Below are positions 54,072 to 62,610 of a DNA stretch of 64,000 bases, piece after piece. The notes under the pieces are model-generated. The model saw only the letters and a program-made list of their open reading frames with translations, was not told the origin of the DNA and did not search any database. How positions within the stretch are numbered: position 1 is the first letter of the stretch; each line of letters begins with the position of its first letter. This stretch comes from Parvularcula bermudensis HTCC2503 (lineage in GTDB: Bacteria; Pseudomonadota; Alphaproteobacteria; Caulobacterales; Parvularculaceae), in the NCBI RefSeq assembly GCF_000152825.2, contig NC_014414.1, positions 682,001-746,000 of the forward strand. Direction: 5' to 3'. A program made the translations under genes and the position numbers.

Positions 54072-54712
54072 TTGGCGCGCTGTGGGCGATTGCCCTTCGG
54101 GAGATGCGGCTCAAGGCCCGCCGCGGCGGATGGGCCGCCGCCCTGGGGCTGTTCCTCACCGCGGGCAGCCTCTCCGCCCTTTCCCTCGGTCGAGATGCCG
54201 ATCTCCTGGCCAGCGCGGGGCCGGGGGTTTTGTGGCTGACGACGCTGCTTTGTCTTCTCGTCGGTCTCGATGGGGTGCACGAAGACGATCAGAACAGCGA
54301 CACCTTTCTGCTGTACCGCATCACCTCCGTCCCCTTATCAATCGTAATGATCGTCAAGGCGCTGATCGCCTGGGCGCTGACCTGTTTGCCGATCACGCTG
54401 ATCTCTCCATTGCTTTTGGCGAGCCTCGGCGCGCCCAACATTGTGGGCGGCGCGATCGGCTTTCTTCTCGGCACCCCGGCGGTCTCGCTGTTCGCCACGG
54501 CGCTCGGCGCGGTCGCCGCCAAGATGAGGCGAGGCGCCGCCCTCGTCCTGTTCTTGGCGCTGCCGCTTCTAACCCCCGTCCTGATCCTCGGCCCGGCAAG
54601 CGCAACGGGACCGGCAACGATCCCGCTTCTTCTGATGGCGGCGTATTCGCTGCAAGCGCTGGCCATTTGTCCGTTCATCGCCGCGTCGGCGATCCGTACA
54701 CAAATGGCTTAA
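54068..54712 (+). CDS. ccmB: Heme exporter membrane protein CcmB
   Basis: 214 residues from GTG 54068. Six hydrophobic spans; the N-terminal ALREMRLKARRGG amphipathic stretch, DDQNSDTFLLYRIT and LPLLTPVLILGPASA are the CcmB pattern. Permease partner of CcmA in the CcmABCDE complex. Usually followed by ccmC and ccmD; here an unrelated IalB-type gene follows after 77 bases. Confidence 0.93.
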   Translation: MIGALWAIALREMRLKARRGGWAAALGLFLTAGSLSALSLGRDADLLASAGPGVLWLTTLLCLLVGLDGVHEDDQNSDTFLLYRITSVPLSIVMIVKALIAWALTCLPITLISPLLLASLGAPNIVGGAIGFLLGTPAVSLFATALGAVAAKMRRGAALVLFLALPLLTPVLILGPASATGPATIPLLLMAAYSLQALAICPFIAASAIRTQMA

Positions 54713-54789
54713 GGCTCTGTTTCGCCGAAGTGGCTTCTCCGTCGACGCGGGATCTGGCATAGAAGCGGCGGACAGTTTGGAGGCTAAAG

Positions 54790-55278
54790 ATGACTTTCCT
54801 TCCGCTTATGACCGGTCTTCTTGTGGCGGCGGCCCAAGCCAATCCCAGCCAAGTCGCCACCTATCGCGATTGGATCGTCTATACGGCGCCCGCTGGCGAC
54901 GACACGATATGCTATGCTGTCAGTGAGCCCACGCAACGGGATCCCGAATCCGTCGATCATGGCGATGTCTTTTTTGCCGTAGCCACATGGAAAAGCGGCA
55001 AAGCGTCAGATCAGCCGAGTTTCCTCGCCGGCTATGATTTGCGGGAGGGATCAGAGCCCAGTGTCCGTGTCGGCGCCAACAGATACACAATGTTTGCCGA
55101 TGGCGACGAAGGCTTTGTCGAGAGTGACCAGAACGAAGCCCGGCTCGTCAATGCCATGAAGGCGGGCGCCGAGATGCGCGTCTCCGCGTTGTCACAGCGG
55201 GGCACGGCCACGGAATACACCTTTTCACTGCTCGGCATCACCAACGCCCTGGAGCGGGCGGCACGCGCTTGCGAATAA
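54790..55278 (+). CDS. Invasion-associated locus B (IalB)-family protein
   Basis: 162 residues. Signal peptide MTFLPLMTGLLVAAAQA, then YRDWIVYTAPAGDDTICYAVSEPTQRDP, DVFFAVATWKSG, SVRVGANRYTMFADGDEGFV and MKAGAEMRVSALSQRGTATEYTFSLLGITNAL, the IalB order with the paired Cys at both ends. Small periplasmic protein; in Bartonella it is linked to host-cell entry, but it is widespread in free-living alphaproteobacteria with unknown function. TTGGAGG precedes the start. Confidence 0.88.
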   Translation: MTFLPLMTGLLVAAAQANPSQVATYRDWIVYTAPAGDDTICYAVSEPTQRDPESVDHGDVFFAVATWKSGKASDQPSFLAGYDLREGSEPSVRVGANRYTMFADGDEGFVESDQNEARLVNAMKAGAEMRVSALSQRGTATEYTFSLLGITNALERAARACE

Positions 55279-55414
55279 GGCCAAGTATTCAGCCCAAATA
55301 CTCAAGGTTGTGCGTTCTGTTTTATAAACCTTACGGAGTATAGTCCCCCCCCGCCTTTGACAATCTCCGCGTGCTCGGACACCTTTATTATGGGTTGTTC
55401 TGAGAGAGGGATAT

Positions 55415-56179
55415 GTGGAGTCTCGCGTCTTAATTGTGGGCGGGCTGAGCGTCTGTTTCTGGGCCGGTCCAGGCACCGCAGGGGCCTCGCCTTGGCCGCG
55501 CTCCCCCGGTGAATTGTTCTCTATCACCCGCCTTGAGACCGTTGCCTCAGCCGAAAGCGGCGAGGAATTGGAGAAAGAGCGGATCGAGACCTATACCGAG
55601 TTCGGTCTGGTCGGCGGCTTCATGCTCGTGGCGAAGTCGGCGAGCGTGCGGGAGACCGTGATCTCCGCCGAGACCTATGACGAACGGATGGGCATGTCGG
55701 ATATCGATCTGGCGGTCCAATGGTCGGGCGGCCCCGAGGCATCCCCGGCGGCACTGCGGGTGACCTATGCGCCGAAAACCGAAACCAGATCCCTCGTCTT
55801 CAACGACAAGGCGCGCGGCGCGGACGCCGCCATCGCCCTCGCCGCGGCCAGGGGATGGTCGCGGCCCACCGGATTTCTGAGCCTGGACGCCGAATGGCGC
55901 CTTAGTCTTGGAGAAGATGCGGATTTTCTCCGGGGCGAAATCGTTTGGGGGCGGCGGGGTCCGCTCGATGTTTTCGTTCTTCTCAAGCTACAGGGCACCG
56001 CAGCGCTTAGCGAAGCGGGTCCGCAAGGCATCTCCTACGACGTTTTAAGGGCGGAGGCGTCCGCGCTACTCCCGCTTCCCAAGCTTCCCGATCTGCAAAT
56101 CGGTGCCCAACAGGACCTCGCCGTCCGTGGATACGCCCCCCAATCAGGGGTCTTCGCCGCGCTGTGGTGGGGACGATGA
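55415..56179 (+). CDS. Predicted outer-membrane beta-sheet protein, first gene of a coupled cluster
   Basis: 254 residues from GTG 55415 (GAGAGAGGG upstream; an ATG two bases earlier is out of frame and stops at once). Not assigned to a family. Signal peptide ends near ASPWPRS (about 25-30). The rest alternates polar and hydrophobic residues in strand lengths (TYTEFGLVGGFMLVAKSASV, LSLDAEWRLSLGE, FLRGEIVWGRR, LDVFVLLKLQG) and ends GVFAALWWGR, resembling a barrel whose last aromatic pair is near the C-terminus. ATGA overlap with the 43-residue gene that follows points to co-translation with a glycosyltransferase. Confidence 0.65.
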   Translation: MESRVLIVGGLSVCFWAGPGTAGASPWPRSPGELFSITRLETVASAESGEELEKERIETYTEFGLVGGFMLVAKSASVRETVISAETYDERMGMSDIDLAVQWSGGPEASPAALRVTYAPKTETRSLVFNDKARGADAAIALAAARGWSRPTGFLSLDAEWRLSLGEDADFLRGEIVWGRRGPLDVFVLLKLQGTAALSEAGPQGISYDVLRAEASALLPLPKLPDLQIGAQQDLAVRGYAPQSGVFAALWWGR

Positions 56180-56307
56180 TGCCAACCCTTTCCGCCGTCG
56201 CCGCCGGGACGCTTCTCCTGATCGGAACGACATTAGGCTTGGGGGCGCTTGATTGCTCCTTACTCCTCTTGCCCCTTGCCGGCATTGCGTGGCGACGACG
56301 GCGGTGA
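56176..56307 (+). CDS. 43-residue membrane peptide between coupled genes
   Basis: ATG 56176 overlaps the stop of the preceding gene (ATGA) and its own stop overlaps the GTG of the glycosyltransferase (GTGA), so the frame fits the operon exactly. The product has two hydrophobic stretches (about 6-24 and 28-38) with an Asp-Cys between and ends in four Arg after GIAW. The C-terminal hydrophobic run followed by Arg resembles a sorting-tail or an inner-membrane hairpin. No family known. Too short for ordinary gene finders. Confidence 0.6.
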   Translation: MMPTLSAVAAGTLLLIGTTLGLGALDCSLLLLPLAGIAWRRRR

Positions 56308-57827
56308 GCCCGGTTGAAGAGACGCTGAGGCATCTACATGAGGATGCGTCCATCCGTACCCGGTCCGCCGCCGATCTTGAGCGGTTACGGCGCAGGGCCG
56401 GCGGTGCCCTTGCCGACGCCGCCAGAGACTTTTTGTGGCAAAAAGACCCGACGGCCTCTGCGCGCTTGGGGATCACGCCGTCTCAACGGAACAGCTTCGT
56501 CCTCTTGGCCGCCCTGCTCTTTGTCGCCGCTATTATTGGGCCGCTGCAAAAGCTGATCGCCCTCAATCTGGGGGTCACCCTGTTCTACCTCTTCCAGGCG
56601 GGGCTGCGATCGGCGGTCTTGTCCTTGTCCCTGGCCCAGCCGCGCCGCTTGACCCTGCCCCCGCCGCCGATCGCCCCCGAAGAGCGCCTGCCGCCCTTCA
56701 CCATCCTATGCCCTGTCTATGACGAGGCGGAGAGCCTGCCCCACCTCGTTGGCTCTCTTCTGCTCTTGGATTACCCGCGTGAAAGGCTCGACATCAAAAT
56801 CATTCTCGAGGCGGATGATCGCGCGACAATCGCGGCGGCACGGACCCATTGTCGTGCCCCCATGTTCGACCTCGTCCTTGTGCCGCCCTCAGCCCCGCGC
56901 ACGAAGCCCAAGGCCCTGAACCACGCCCTTTGGACCGCAAAAGGAGACTATATCGTCATCTATGACGCCGAGGATCGGCCTGCCCCGGATCAACTGACCC
57001 TGGCGGCGCGGACCTTTGCCGCCCTCCCCGATCACATCGCCTGTCTCCAATGCCGCCTCAATTATTATAACCGCGATACCACGATCCTTACCCGCCTCTT
57101 CGCCCTCGAATATGCGCTGTTGTTCGACATGACCCTGCCCGGTCTTGCCGCGCTAAGCGCCCCGGTGCCGCTGGGCGGGACATCGAATATTCTTCGCACA
57201 GATATTTTGATGGCGGTCGGGGGGTGGGATCCCTTCAACGTGACCGAAGACGCCGATTTAGGGCTGAGGCTGCACCGCGCCGGATATGAAACCCGTCTCC
57301 TCAACTCCACCACCCTCGAAGAAGCGACCGATGAGACCGGCGCATGGCTGCGACAACGGACCCGATGGATGAAAGGGTTCATGCAGACCTGGCTGGTCCA
57401 CAGTCGTCGAGCACCGCGCACAGGGCGCTTTGGCCATTTCCTGACCGTCCACGGCGTGGTCGGCGGTACCGTCCTGGCGGCATTGATCAACCCGGTGGCC
57501 TGGGCAATCTATGGCGCTTGGATATTGGGCGTCGACGGCATTGCCCGTCTATTCCCTACGCCCCTCAACGTTCTGGCCCTGACCGCGTTCCTTGGGGGTA
57601 ATCTTCTCCACCTTTACATGATGATGATCGCCCCCCTGCGCCGCCGATGGCATGACCTTGTCCCCTATGCCGTTCTCTCTCCGCTCTATTGGATCTTGCA
57701 AAGCGTCGCCGCCTACCGCGCCTTGTGGCAATTGATCCGGCGTCCCTCCTATTGGGAGAAGACCAAGCATGGCCGGGGACTGTCCCCTGAGGAGACCCTG
57801 CGGTGGCACAGCACGCTACGGCAATGA
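56304..57827 (+). CDS. Processive-type membrane glycosyltransferase, family 2
   Basis: 507 residues from GTG 56304, coupled to the gene before. N-terminal helical part, two spans (about 70-105), then a GT2 domain: FTILCPVYDEAESLPHLVGSL, IILEADDRAT, DYIVIYDAEDRPAPDQL (DxD position), VTEDADLGLRLHRAGYETRL and the QxxRW motif RQRTRWMKGFMQT, which marks cellulose/hyaluronan-like synthases. Three further spans follow (VVGGTVLAALINPVAWAIY, LTAFLGGNLLHLYMMMI, VPYAVLSPLYWILQ). It likely extends or exports an envelope glycan; no PilZ domain is present. Confidence 0.88.
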   Translation: MSPVEETLRHLHEDASIRTRSAADLERLRRRAGGALADAARDFLWQKDPTASARLGITPSQRNSFVLLAALLFVAAIIGPLQKLIALNLGVTLFYLFQAGLRSAVLSLSLAQPRRLTLPPPPIAPEERLPPFTILCPVYDEAESLPHLVGSLLLLDYPRERLDIKIILEADDRATIAAARTHCRAPMFDLVLVPPSAPRTKPKALNHALWTAKGDYIVIYDAEDRPAPDQLTLAARTFAALPDHIACLQCRLNYYNRDTTILTRLFALEYALLFDMTLPGLAALSAPVPLGGTSNILRTDILMAVGGWDPFNVTEDADLGLRLHRAGYETRLLNSTTLEEATDETGAWLRQRTRWMKGFMQTWLVHSRRAPRTGRFGHFLTVHGVVGGTVLAALINPVAWAIYGAWILGVDGIARLFPTPLNVLALTAFLGGNLLHLYMMMIAPLRRRWHDLVPYAVLSPLYWILQSVAAYRALWQLIRRPSYWEKTKHGRGLSPEETLRWHSTLRQ

Positions 57828-58777
57828 CAAGGGCGGCGGAGGGGATTGATCGCCGCATGGCTGCGGCGCTGTGGGCGGGGGGCCTGATCTGTGTCGCGGT
57901 CACGCCGAACCTTCATCAGCCTCTGGCGGCGCGCGCGGCCGCGATGACCGCCGCCCCCGGAACAGATTTATCCCTATGGGTGGGGGGCCTCATCGCCGGC
58001 TTCCCCGGACTTGGCGCAGAAGCGGGCTTACTGCTCGGCGGCCTGTTATGCCTGACGGCCCTCGTCGCCGCGGCGATGGGCGGGGTCTTTGGCGCCGGTT
58101 TCCGGGGACCAAGGGGGCTGATATTGGCCTGCCATCCGCTGATCCTCGCGCCCGCGCTCACCGGATATGGCGCAGTGCCGCTGCTCTTCTTCGCCCTCTG
58201 GCGCAGCATCGCCTTGTTGCCGATCCGCGCCCCCGACCAATCCCTGCCCCTACTGGGACTGACCCTTGCTGCGATCACGGTGGGGGGTCCTGGGGGGAGC
58301 CACTGGCTCCTCCCCCTCCTCGCCGTCTTGTTTCTTGCCGCGCCGCGCCATCTGATCCGCCGACATATGAGAGTGTTCTACGGACTGATCCTGACCCCCG
58401 CGGCGATGATCGGCGCCGTTCTTCTCTATCTTGAGGCGGTGGGAATGGCGCCGCGGCAAGACCCTCTCCCCCCCGTCATCGAAGGACCCGGTGGCCTTTG
58501 GGGGCTGGTCGGCGCCGTCTGTGTGATCCTCCTGACCGCCCCTAGTCTTCTGCGGCCGAAAGCCGGCCGCTTTCGCGGGCCCCAATTGGTGGCGGTGCTG
58601 GCGATCGTCTTTGTCAGTGGGCACCCCAGCCTTGACCCCATCCCCCTCGTCATTGGCGCAGCAATGGCCGGTCACGGCCTCGATCCACGCGGGGGGCGCC
58701 TCGACCTCTGGCAAGCCGCCGGGGTCCTTGGTAGTGCCCTTGTTCTTTGGGTCGGCATGGCGACCGGTTGGCGGTGA
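57824..58777 (+). CDS. Polytopic membrane protein coupled to the GT2 gene
   Basis: 317 residues from ATG 57824 (ATGA overlap). Eight to nine hydrophobic spans with short loops (LWAGGLICVAVT, LLLGGLLCLTALVAAAMGGVF, ILACHPLILAPALTGYG, LLGLTLAAITVG, LLPLLAVLFLAA, VFYGLILTPAAMIGAVLLYL, LVGAVCVILLTA, VAVLAIVFVSG, GVLGSALVLWVGMATG). No recognised family motif. Co-translation with the glycosyltransferase suggests a role in handling its glycan or acceptor lipid. Ends 10 bases before dapF. Confidence 0.75.
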   Translation: MTRAAEGIDRRMAAALWAGGLICVAVTPNLHQPLAARAAAMTAAPGTDLSLWVGGLIAGFPGLGAEAGLLLGGLLCLTALVAAAMGGVFGAGFRGPRGLILACHPLILAPALTGYGAVPLLFFALWRSIALLPIRAPDQSLPLLGLTLAAITVGGPGGSHWLLPLLAVLFLAAPRHLIRRHMRVFYGLILTPAAMIGAVLLYLEAVGMAPRQDPLPPVIEGPGGLWGLVGAVCVILLTAPSLLRPKAGRFRGPQLVAVLAIVFVSGHPSLDPIPLVIGAAMAGHGLDPRGGRLDLWQAAGVLGSALVLWVGMATGWR

Positions 58778-58787
58778 GGAGGCATTG

Positions 58788-59636
58788 ATGGAAGACGCAC
58801 TATCCGCTGACCTTGAGGGGTGCCGCTATTGGCTGATGGATGGCATCGGGAATGCCTTCATCATTGTGGATTTGCGCGGCGGCGGCACCCTTGGTGAAGA
58901 CGCGGCGCGGGGGCTCGCCGAAGCGGCCGAGGGGGTCCGCATCGATCAGGTGATCGGCCTTGTCGCTGAGGGCGAGGGCGCCGCCATGACGATTTTCAAC
59001 CGGGACGGCTCTGTCGCGGGTGCTTGCGGGAATGCGGCCCGCTGTATCGCCTGGCGCTTGATGGAGGAGCAGGGAACGGATGAGGTGATCTTCGGCACGC
59101 CCGCCGGATCGGTCACGGCCACAAGAGCCGGCGACCATCGCGTGACGGTGGATATGGGCGCCCCCCGCCTTGGCTGGCAGGACATCCCCCTTGCCGAGGC
59201 GTGCGAGGATACGCGGTTCCTCGATATCAAGGTGGGACCGATCGACAATCCCGTCCTTTGGGGCCCCTCCGCCGTCAGTATGGGCAATCCCCATTGCGTC
59301 TTTTTCGTTGAGGATGTCGCCGCCCAGCGCCTCGACCGGTTCGGCCCCCTGATTGAGAACCACCCCCTGTTCCCCGAAGGAGCGAACGTGTCCGTCGCCG
59401 AGGTCCCCGATCCCCACCATATAAGACTTCGGACCTGGGAACGCGGGGCGGGACTGACCCAAGCCTGCGGCACCGCCGCCTGCGCGGCCCTTGTCTCCGC
59501 CGTGCGGCGGCGGCGCACCGGACGGCGCGCCGACGTCACCCTCCCCGGCGGGACCCTCGACATCAGCTGGCGGGAGGCGGACGACCACGTCCTGATGACC
59601 GGCGATATCCGCGCCTTGAGGACCGGCCGCCTGTAA
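58788..59636 (+). CDS. dapF: Diaminopimelate epimerase DapF
   Basis: 282 residues from ATG 58788 with GAGGAGG 9 bases upstream; longer readings cross into the membrane protein. Interconverts LL- and meso-DAP for lysine and murein. Both catalytic Cys are visible: GACGNAARC and TQACGTAACAALVS. Other motifs: MDGIGNAFIIVD, MTIFNRDGSVAGACGN, VSMGNPHCVFFVED, EGANVSVAEV, RTWERGAG. Likely co-transcribed with the preceding cluster and followed by mtaB after 61 bases. Confidence 0.96.
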   Translation: MEDALSADLEGCRYWLMDGIGNAFIIVDLRGGGTLGEDAARGLAEAAEGVRIDQVIGLVAEGEGAAMTIFNRDGSVAGACGNAARCIAWRLMEEQGTDEVIFGTPAGSVTATRAGDHRVTVDMGAPRLGWQDIPLAEACEDTRFLDIKVGPIDNPVLWGPSAVSMGNPHCVFFVEDVAAQRLDRFGPLIENHPLFPEGANVSVAEVPDPHHIRLRTWERGAGLTQACGTAACAALVSAVRRRRTGRRADVTLPGGTLDISWREADDHVLMTGDIRALRTGRL

Positions 59637-59697
59637 GAGAGGATCATTTCGGCGCCGAGCCCTTGCCGCGCTCTCCCCCGCTCGTCACATAGCGACG

Positions 59698-60921
59698 ATG
59701 AACGCACATTCCGCCGCCACACAAGTCAGTCTTGGGTGCCGTCTCAATGCCTATGAGACGGATCGCATGGCCGAGCTTGCCGGCACGGAAGGCACCGCCG
59801 TCGTCGTGATCAATACCTGCGCCGTCACCAATGAGGCCGTTCGTCAGAGCCGCCAGGCCATCCGCCGCGCCCGTAAGGATCACCCCGAGGCCAAGCTGAT
59901 CGTGTCGGGATGCGCCGTTGAGACCGACCGCGACCGCCTTGCCGCGATGCCGGAGATCGATCACCTCATCCCCAATGCCGACAAGCTGAAGCCGGAGAGC
60001 TATGCCGGCGCAACCGCGCCCCTCTCCCGCTCCCCGCAGCCGGTCCGCGCGCCCCTCGCCATTCAAAATGGCTGCGACCATAGCTGTACCTTTTGCATCA
60101 TCCCCCAGGGCCGGGGCCGGGCCCAATCCCGCCCGATTGCCGAGGCGGTGGCGGAAGCCCATGCCCTTGTGGCGGCCGGTGCTCGGGAAATTGTCCTGAC
60201 CGGGGTCGATCTCACCTCCTATGGGGATGACCTCGAAGGCGGGGTGACCCTGGCCGATCCCATCGAAGTGCTCCTCACCTCGCTTCCCGCCGCGATCACG
60301 CTTCGTCTTTCCTCCCTCGACGGCGCCGAAGTCGATGACCGACTGTTCCGCCTATTGACGGAGGAGGATCGGGTGGCGCCCTATGCCCATCTGTCGCTTC
60401 AGGCGGGGCACGATTTGACGCTCAAACGGATGAAGCGGCGGCATCTGACCGCCGATGCGATCGACCTGACGGACCGGCTGCGGACCGCGCGACCTGACTT
60501 TGCCTTCGGGGCCGATCTGATCGCAGGCTTTCCGACGGAGACGGAGGAGATGTTCGCCGCCAGTCTCGACCATGCGGCCCGATGCGGCCTCGCCTTCCTG
60601 CATGTGTTTCCCTTCTCTCCCAGGGTCGGTACCCCCGCCGCAAGGATGCCGCAGATCGACCGCGCTGTGGTCAAGGACCGCGCCAAGCGCTTGCGCGCCC
60701 TCGGGGATGACTTGCTGGCGGCCCATCTCGATCGACTGATCGGGCAGCGTGTAGCGGTCCTGATCGAGCAGACCTCGGGCACACATCTCATCGGGCGGTT
60801 ACCGAACTTCACCGAGATCGAGGTCGAGGCCGAGGGCCAGGCGGGGGAGCGGATCATGGCCCATGTGACCGGCCATACGGGCCGACGCCTCATGGGAAGG
60901 AAGGACGCGGACCATGGCTGA
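59698..60921 (+). CDS. mtaB: tRNA t6A37 methylthiotransferase MtaB
   Basis: 407 residues. Radical-SAM enzyme converting t6A37 to ms2t6A in ANN-decoding tRNAs. UPF0004 domain starts VSLGCRLNAYETDRM (the CRLN rather than CQMN form separates MtaB from MiaB), with NTCAVTNEAVRQSRQ and SGCAVE for the auxiliary cluster; radical-SAM CxxxCxxC in NGCDHSCTFCIIPQGRG; RLSSLDGAEVDD; LSLQAGHDLTLKRMKRRH; and a C-terminal TRAM-like part. ftsY starts 8 bases inside its end. Confidence 0.95.
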   Translation: MNAHSAATQVSLGCRLNAYETDRMAELAGTEGTAVVVINTCAVTNEAVRQSRQAIRRARKDHPEAKLIVSGCAVETDRDRLAAMPEIDHLIPNADKLKPESYAGATAPLSRSPQPVRAPLAIQNGCDHSCTFCIIPQGRGRAQSRPIAEAVAEAHALVAAGAREIVLTGVDLTSYGDDLEGGVTLADPIEVLLTSLPAAITLRLSSLDGAEVDDRLFRLLTEEDRVAPYAHLSLQAGHDLTLKRMKRRHLTADAIDLTDRLRTARPDFAFGADLIAGFPTETEEMFAASLDHAARCGLAFLHVFPFSPRVGTPAARMPQIDRAVVKDRAKRLRALGDDLLAAHLDRLIGQRVAVLIEQTSGTHLIGRLPNFTEIEVEAEGQAGERIMAHVTGHTGRRLMGRKDADHG

Positions 60922-62293
60922 GAAGCGCGGATTGTTCGGCAAGCTGTTCGGTCGCAAAGACAAAACGCCGGCGGAGGCGGGACCGCCGCATGAGGAACCC
61001 GATGCACGTGAAGAGGCGGCGCGTGACGAGAATGAGGCGGAAGCGCGCGCAGTAGCCGCCGATGAACTTGCCGATAACGTCTTTGCCGAGACGGCCCCCC
61101 TAGAAGATGAGGCAGAGCTGCGCACCCCCCACCGGCCCGCTCCGCCCCCTGAGGACGATGCCGTGCCCCAGGATGACCAGGGGGAGATGACGGCCCCGGC
61201 GGCGCCAGAGCCAGAGCCCGCCGCCCCGCCCGCCGACGCGAGCAGCGCGGACCCGCTGGAGGAAGCCTCAGAGGCGCCCGTGACGGACCCGCCCGCCCCC
61301 GCGCCGACCACTCCTACGGACCGCCCCACGGATACGCCCGCAGAGAAGCCCACGGATCAGCCCACAGACAAGCCCAAAGGCTTTTTCGGCCGCCTAAGGA
61401 GTGGTCTTGCCAAGACCTCCGCCAAATTAAGCGGCGGGATCGGCACGATCTTCACCAAGAAACGTCTCGATGACGACACCCTCGAAGAGCTCGAGGATTT
61501 GTTGATTATGGCTGATATCGGGGTCCCCACAACGACACGGATCATCACCCAGCTCGCCAAGGACAAATTCGACCAAGAAGTATCGGGAGAGGACATCAGA
61601 GCCATCCTGTCCCGGGAGATCGAAACCACGCTGGCCCCCCTGGAGGCCCAACTGGCCCCCGACGGCACCCATGGGCCCCATGTCATCCTGATGACCGGCG
61701 TCAATGGGGCGGGCAAAACCACGACCATCGGCAAACTGGCCCAGCAATTCACCGCCGAGGGAAAATCCGTGCTGCTCGCCGCCTGCGATACGTTTCGCGC
61801 CGCGGCCATCGAGCAATTGACCGTATGGGGAGAGCGTGTCGGTGTGCCCGTCATCAGTCGGGAACAGGGCGCCGATCCAGCGGCCCTCGCCTATGACGCC
61901 GTCGCCAAAGCGCAGGCCGAGGGGATCGATATCGTCCTTATCGATACCGCCGGTCGACTGCAAAATCGCCGAGAGCTGATGGATGAACTGGGAAAGATCG
62001 TGCGGGTCGTCAAAAAGCTCGACGACAGCGCCCCCCACGACGCCGTTCTCGTCCTCGATGCGACCGTGGGGCAAAACGCCCTCTCTCAAACCGAGGCGTT
62101 TCTCGAAACGGCGAAGATCACGGGCCTCATCATGACTAAACTGGACGGGACGGCCAGGGGCGGCGTTCTTGTGGCACTGGGGGACAAGTTCGGCCTGCCG
62201 ATCCACGCGATCGGGGTGGGGGAAACCGTCGAAGACCTTCAGCCGTTCAGGGCGAGCGCCTTTGCCGCGGCGCTGACGGCCGCCGCCGAGTGA
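60914..62293 (+). CDS. ftsY: Signal recognition particle receptor FtsY
   Basis: 459 residues. SRP receptor GTPase that delivers ribosomes to SecYEG. Long acidic, Pro-rich N-terminal domain (to about 150) containing a Pro-Thr-Asp-x run (five units near 133-155), membrane-binding [15 protein letters not shown], then NG domain: [16 protein letters not shown] (G1), [24 protein letters not shown] (G3), [10 protein letters not shown] (G4), [13 protein letters not shown]. Its last 47 bases overlap the convergent small membrane gene. Its RNA partner lies at 30600 in the window. Confidence 0.97.
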   Translation: MAEKRGLFGKLFGRKDKTPAEAGPPHEEPDAREEAARDENEAEARAVAADELADNVFAETAPLEDEAELRTPHRPAPPPEDDAVPQDDQGEMTAPAAPEPEPAAPPADASSADPLEEASEAPVTDPPAPAPTTPTDRPTDTPAEKPTDQPTDKPKGFFGRLRSGLAKTSAKLSGGIGTIFTKKRLDDDTLEELEDLLIMADIGVPTTTRIITQLAKDKFDQEVSGEDIRAILSREIETTLAPLEAQLAPDGTHGPHVILMTGVNGAGKTTTIGKLAQQFTAEGKSVLLAACDTFRAAAIEQLTVWGERVGVPVISREQGADPAALAYDAVAKAQAEGIDIVLIDTAGRLQNRRELMDELGKIVRVVKKLDDSAPHDAVLVLDATVGQNALSQTEAFLETAKITGLIMTKLDGTARGGVLVALGDKFGLPIHAIGVGETVEDLQPFRASAFAAALTAAAE

Positions 62294-62534
62294 GGAGGCG
62301 TCGGGCGATGCCAAAGAGGCTGATCCCGATCCACGCCAATTCGATCAGAAACGAGGCGAAATTGAAGTGAAACAGGAGCGAGACCAAGATCGCACTCGCC
62401 CCACCCAGATTGAGGCACAGATACCCCCAACCCTGGGGATCGAAACGGCCTGCCTGCAAACCGAAAAACGCAGAGAGAACGAAGGCCACGCCGAGAGTGC
62501 CCACTATATCGGGAAATGACAGCATGCACCTCAT
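62247..62534 (-). CDS. CBU_0592-like small membrane protein
   Basis: 95 residues. Three hydrophobic segments: DIVGTLGVAFVLSAFFGLQAG, YLCLNLGGASAILVSLLFHF, FLIELAWIGISLFGIA. The pattern D-x-x-G-x-x-G-V-x-x-x-x-x-A-Y/F-x-x-x-x-x-G...YxxLNLxGAxxxxxSLLF.FN..xFLIExxW is the CBU_0592-like domain, of unknown function. Start 62534 has AAGG nearby; 62525 is an alternative. Its 3' 47 bases lie over the end of ftsY on the opposite strand. Confidence 0.8.
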   Translation of the reverse strand: MRCMLSFPDIVGTLGVAFVLSAFFGLQAGRFDPQGWGYLCLNLGGASAILVSLLFHFNFASFLIELAWIGISLFGIARRLLTRRRPSAPRQRRSP

Positions 62535-62610
62535 CCCTACCTTATGCCGATCTTCTTGAGGGAGCGGCCCTGGCGCCCCCCTCTGACCCTTTGCTTACGG
62601 AAGGCTTCTC

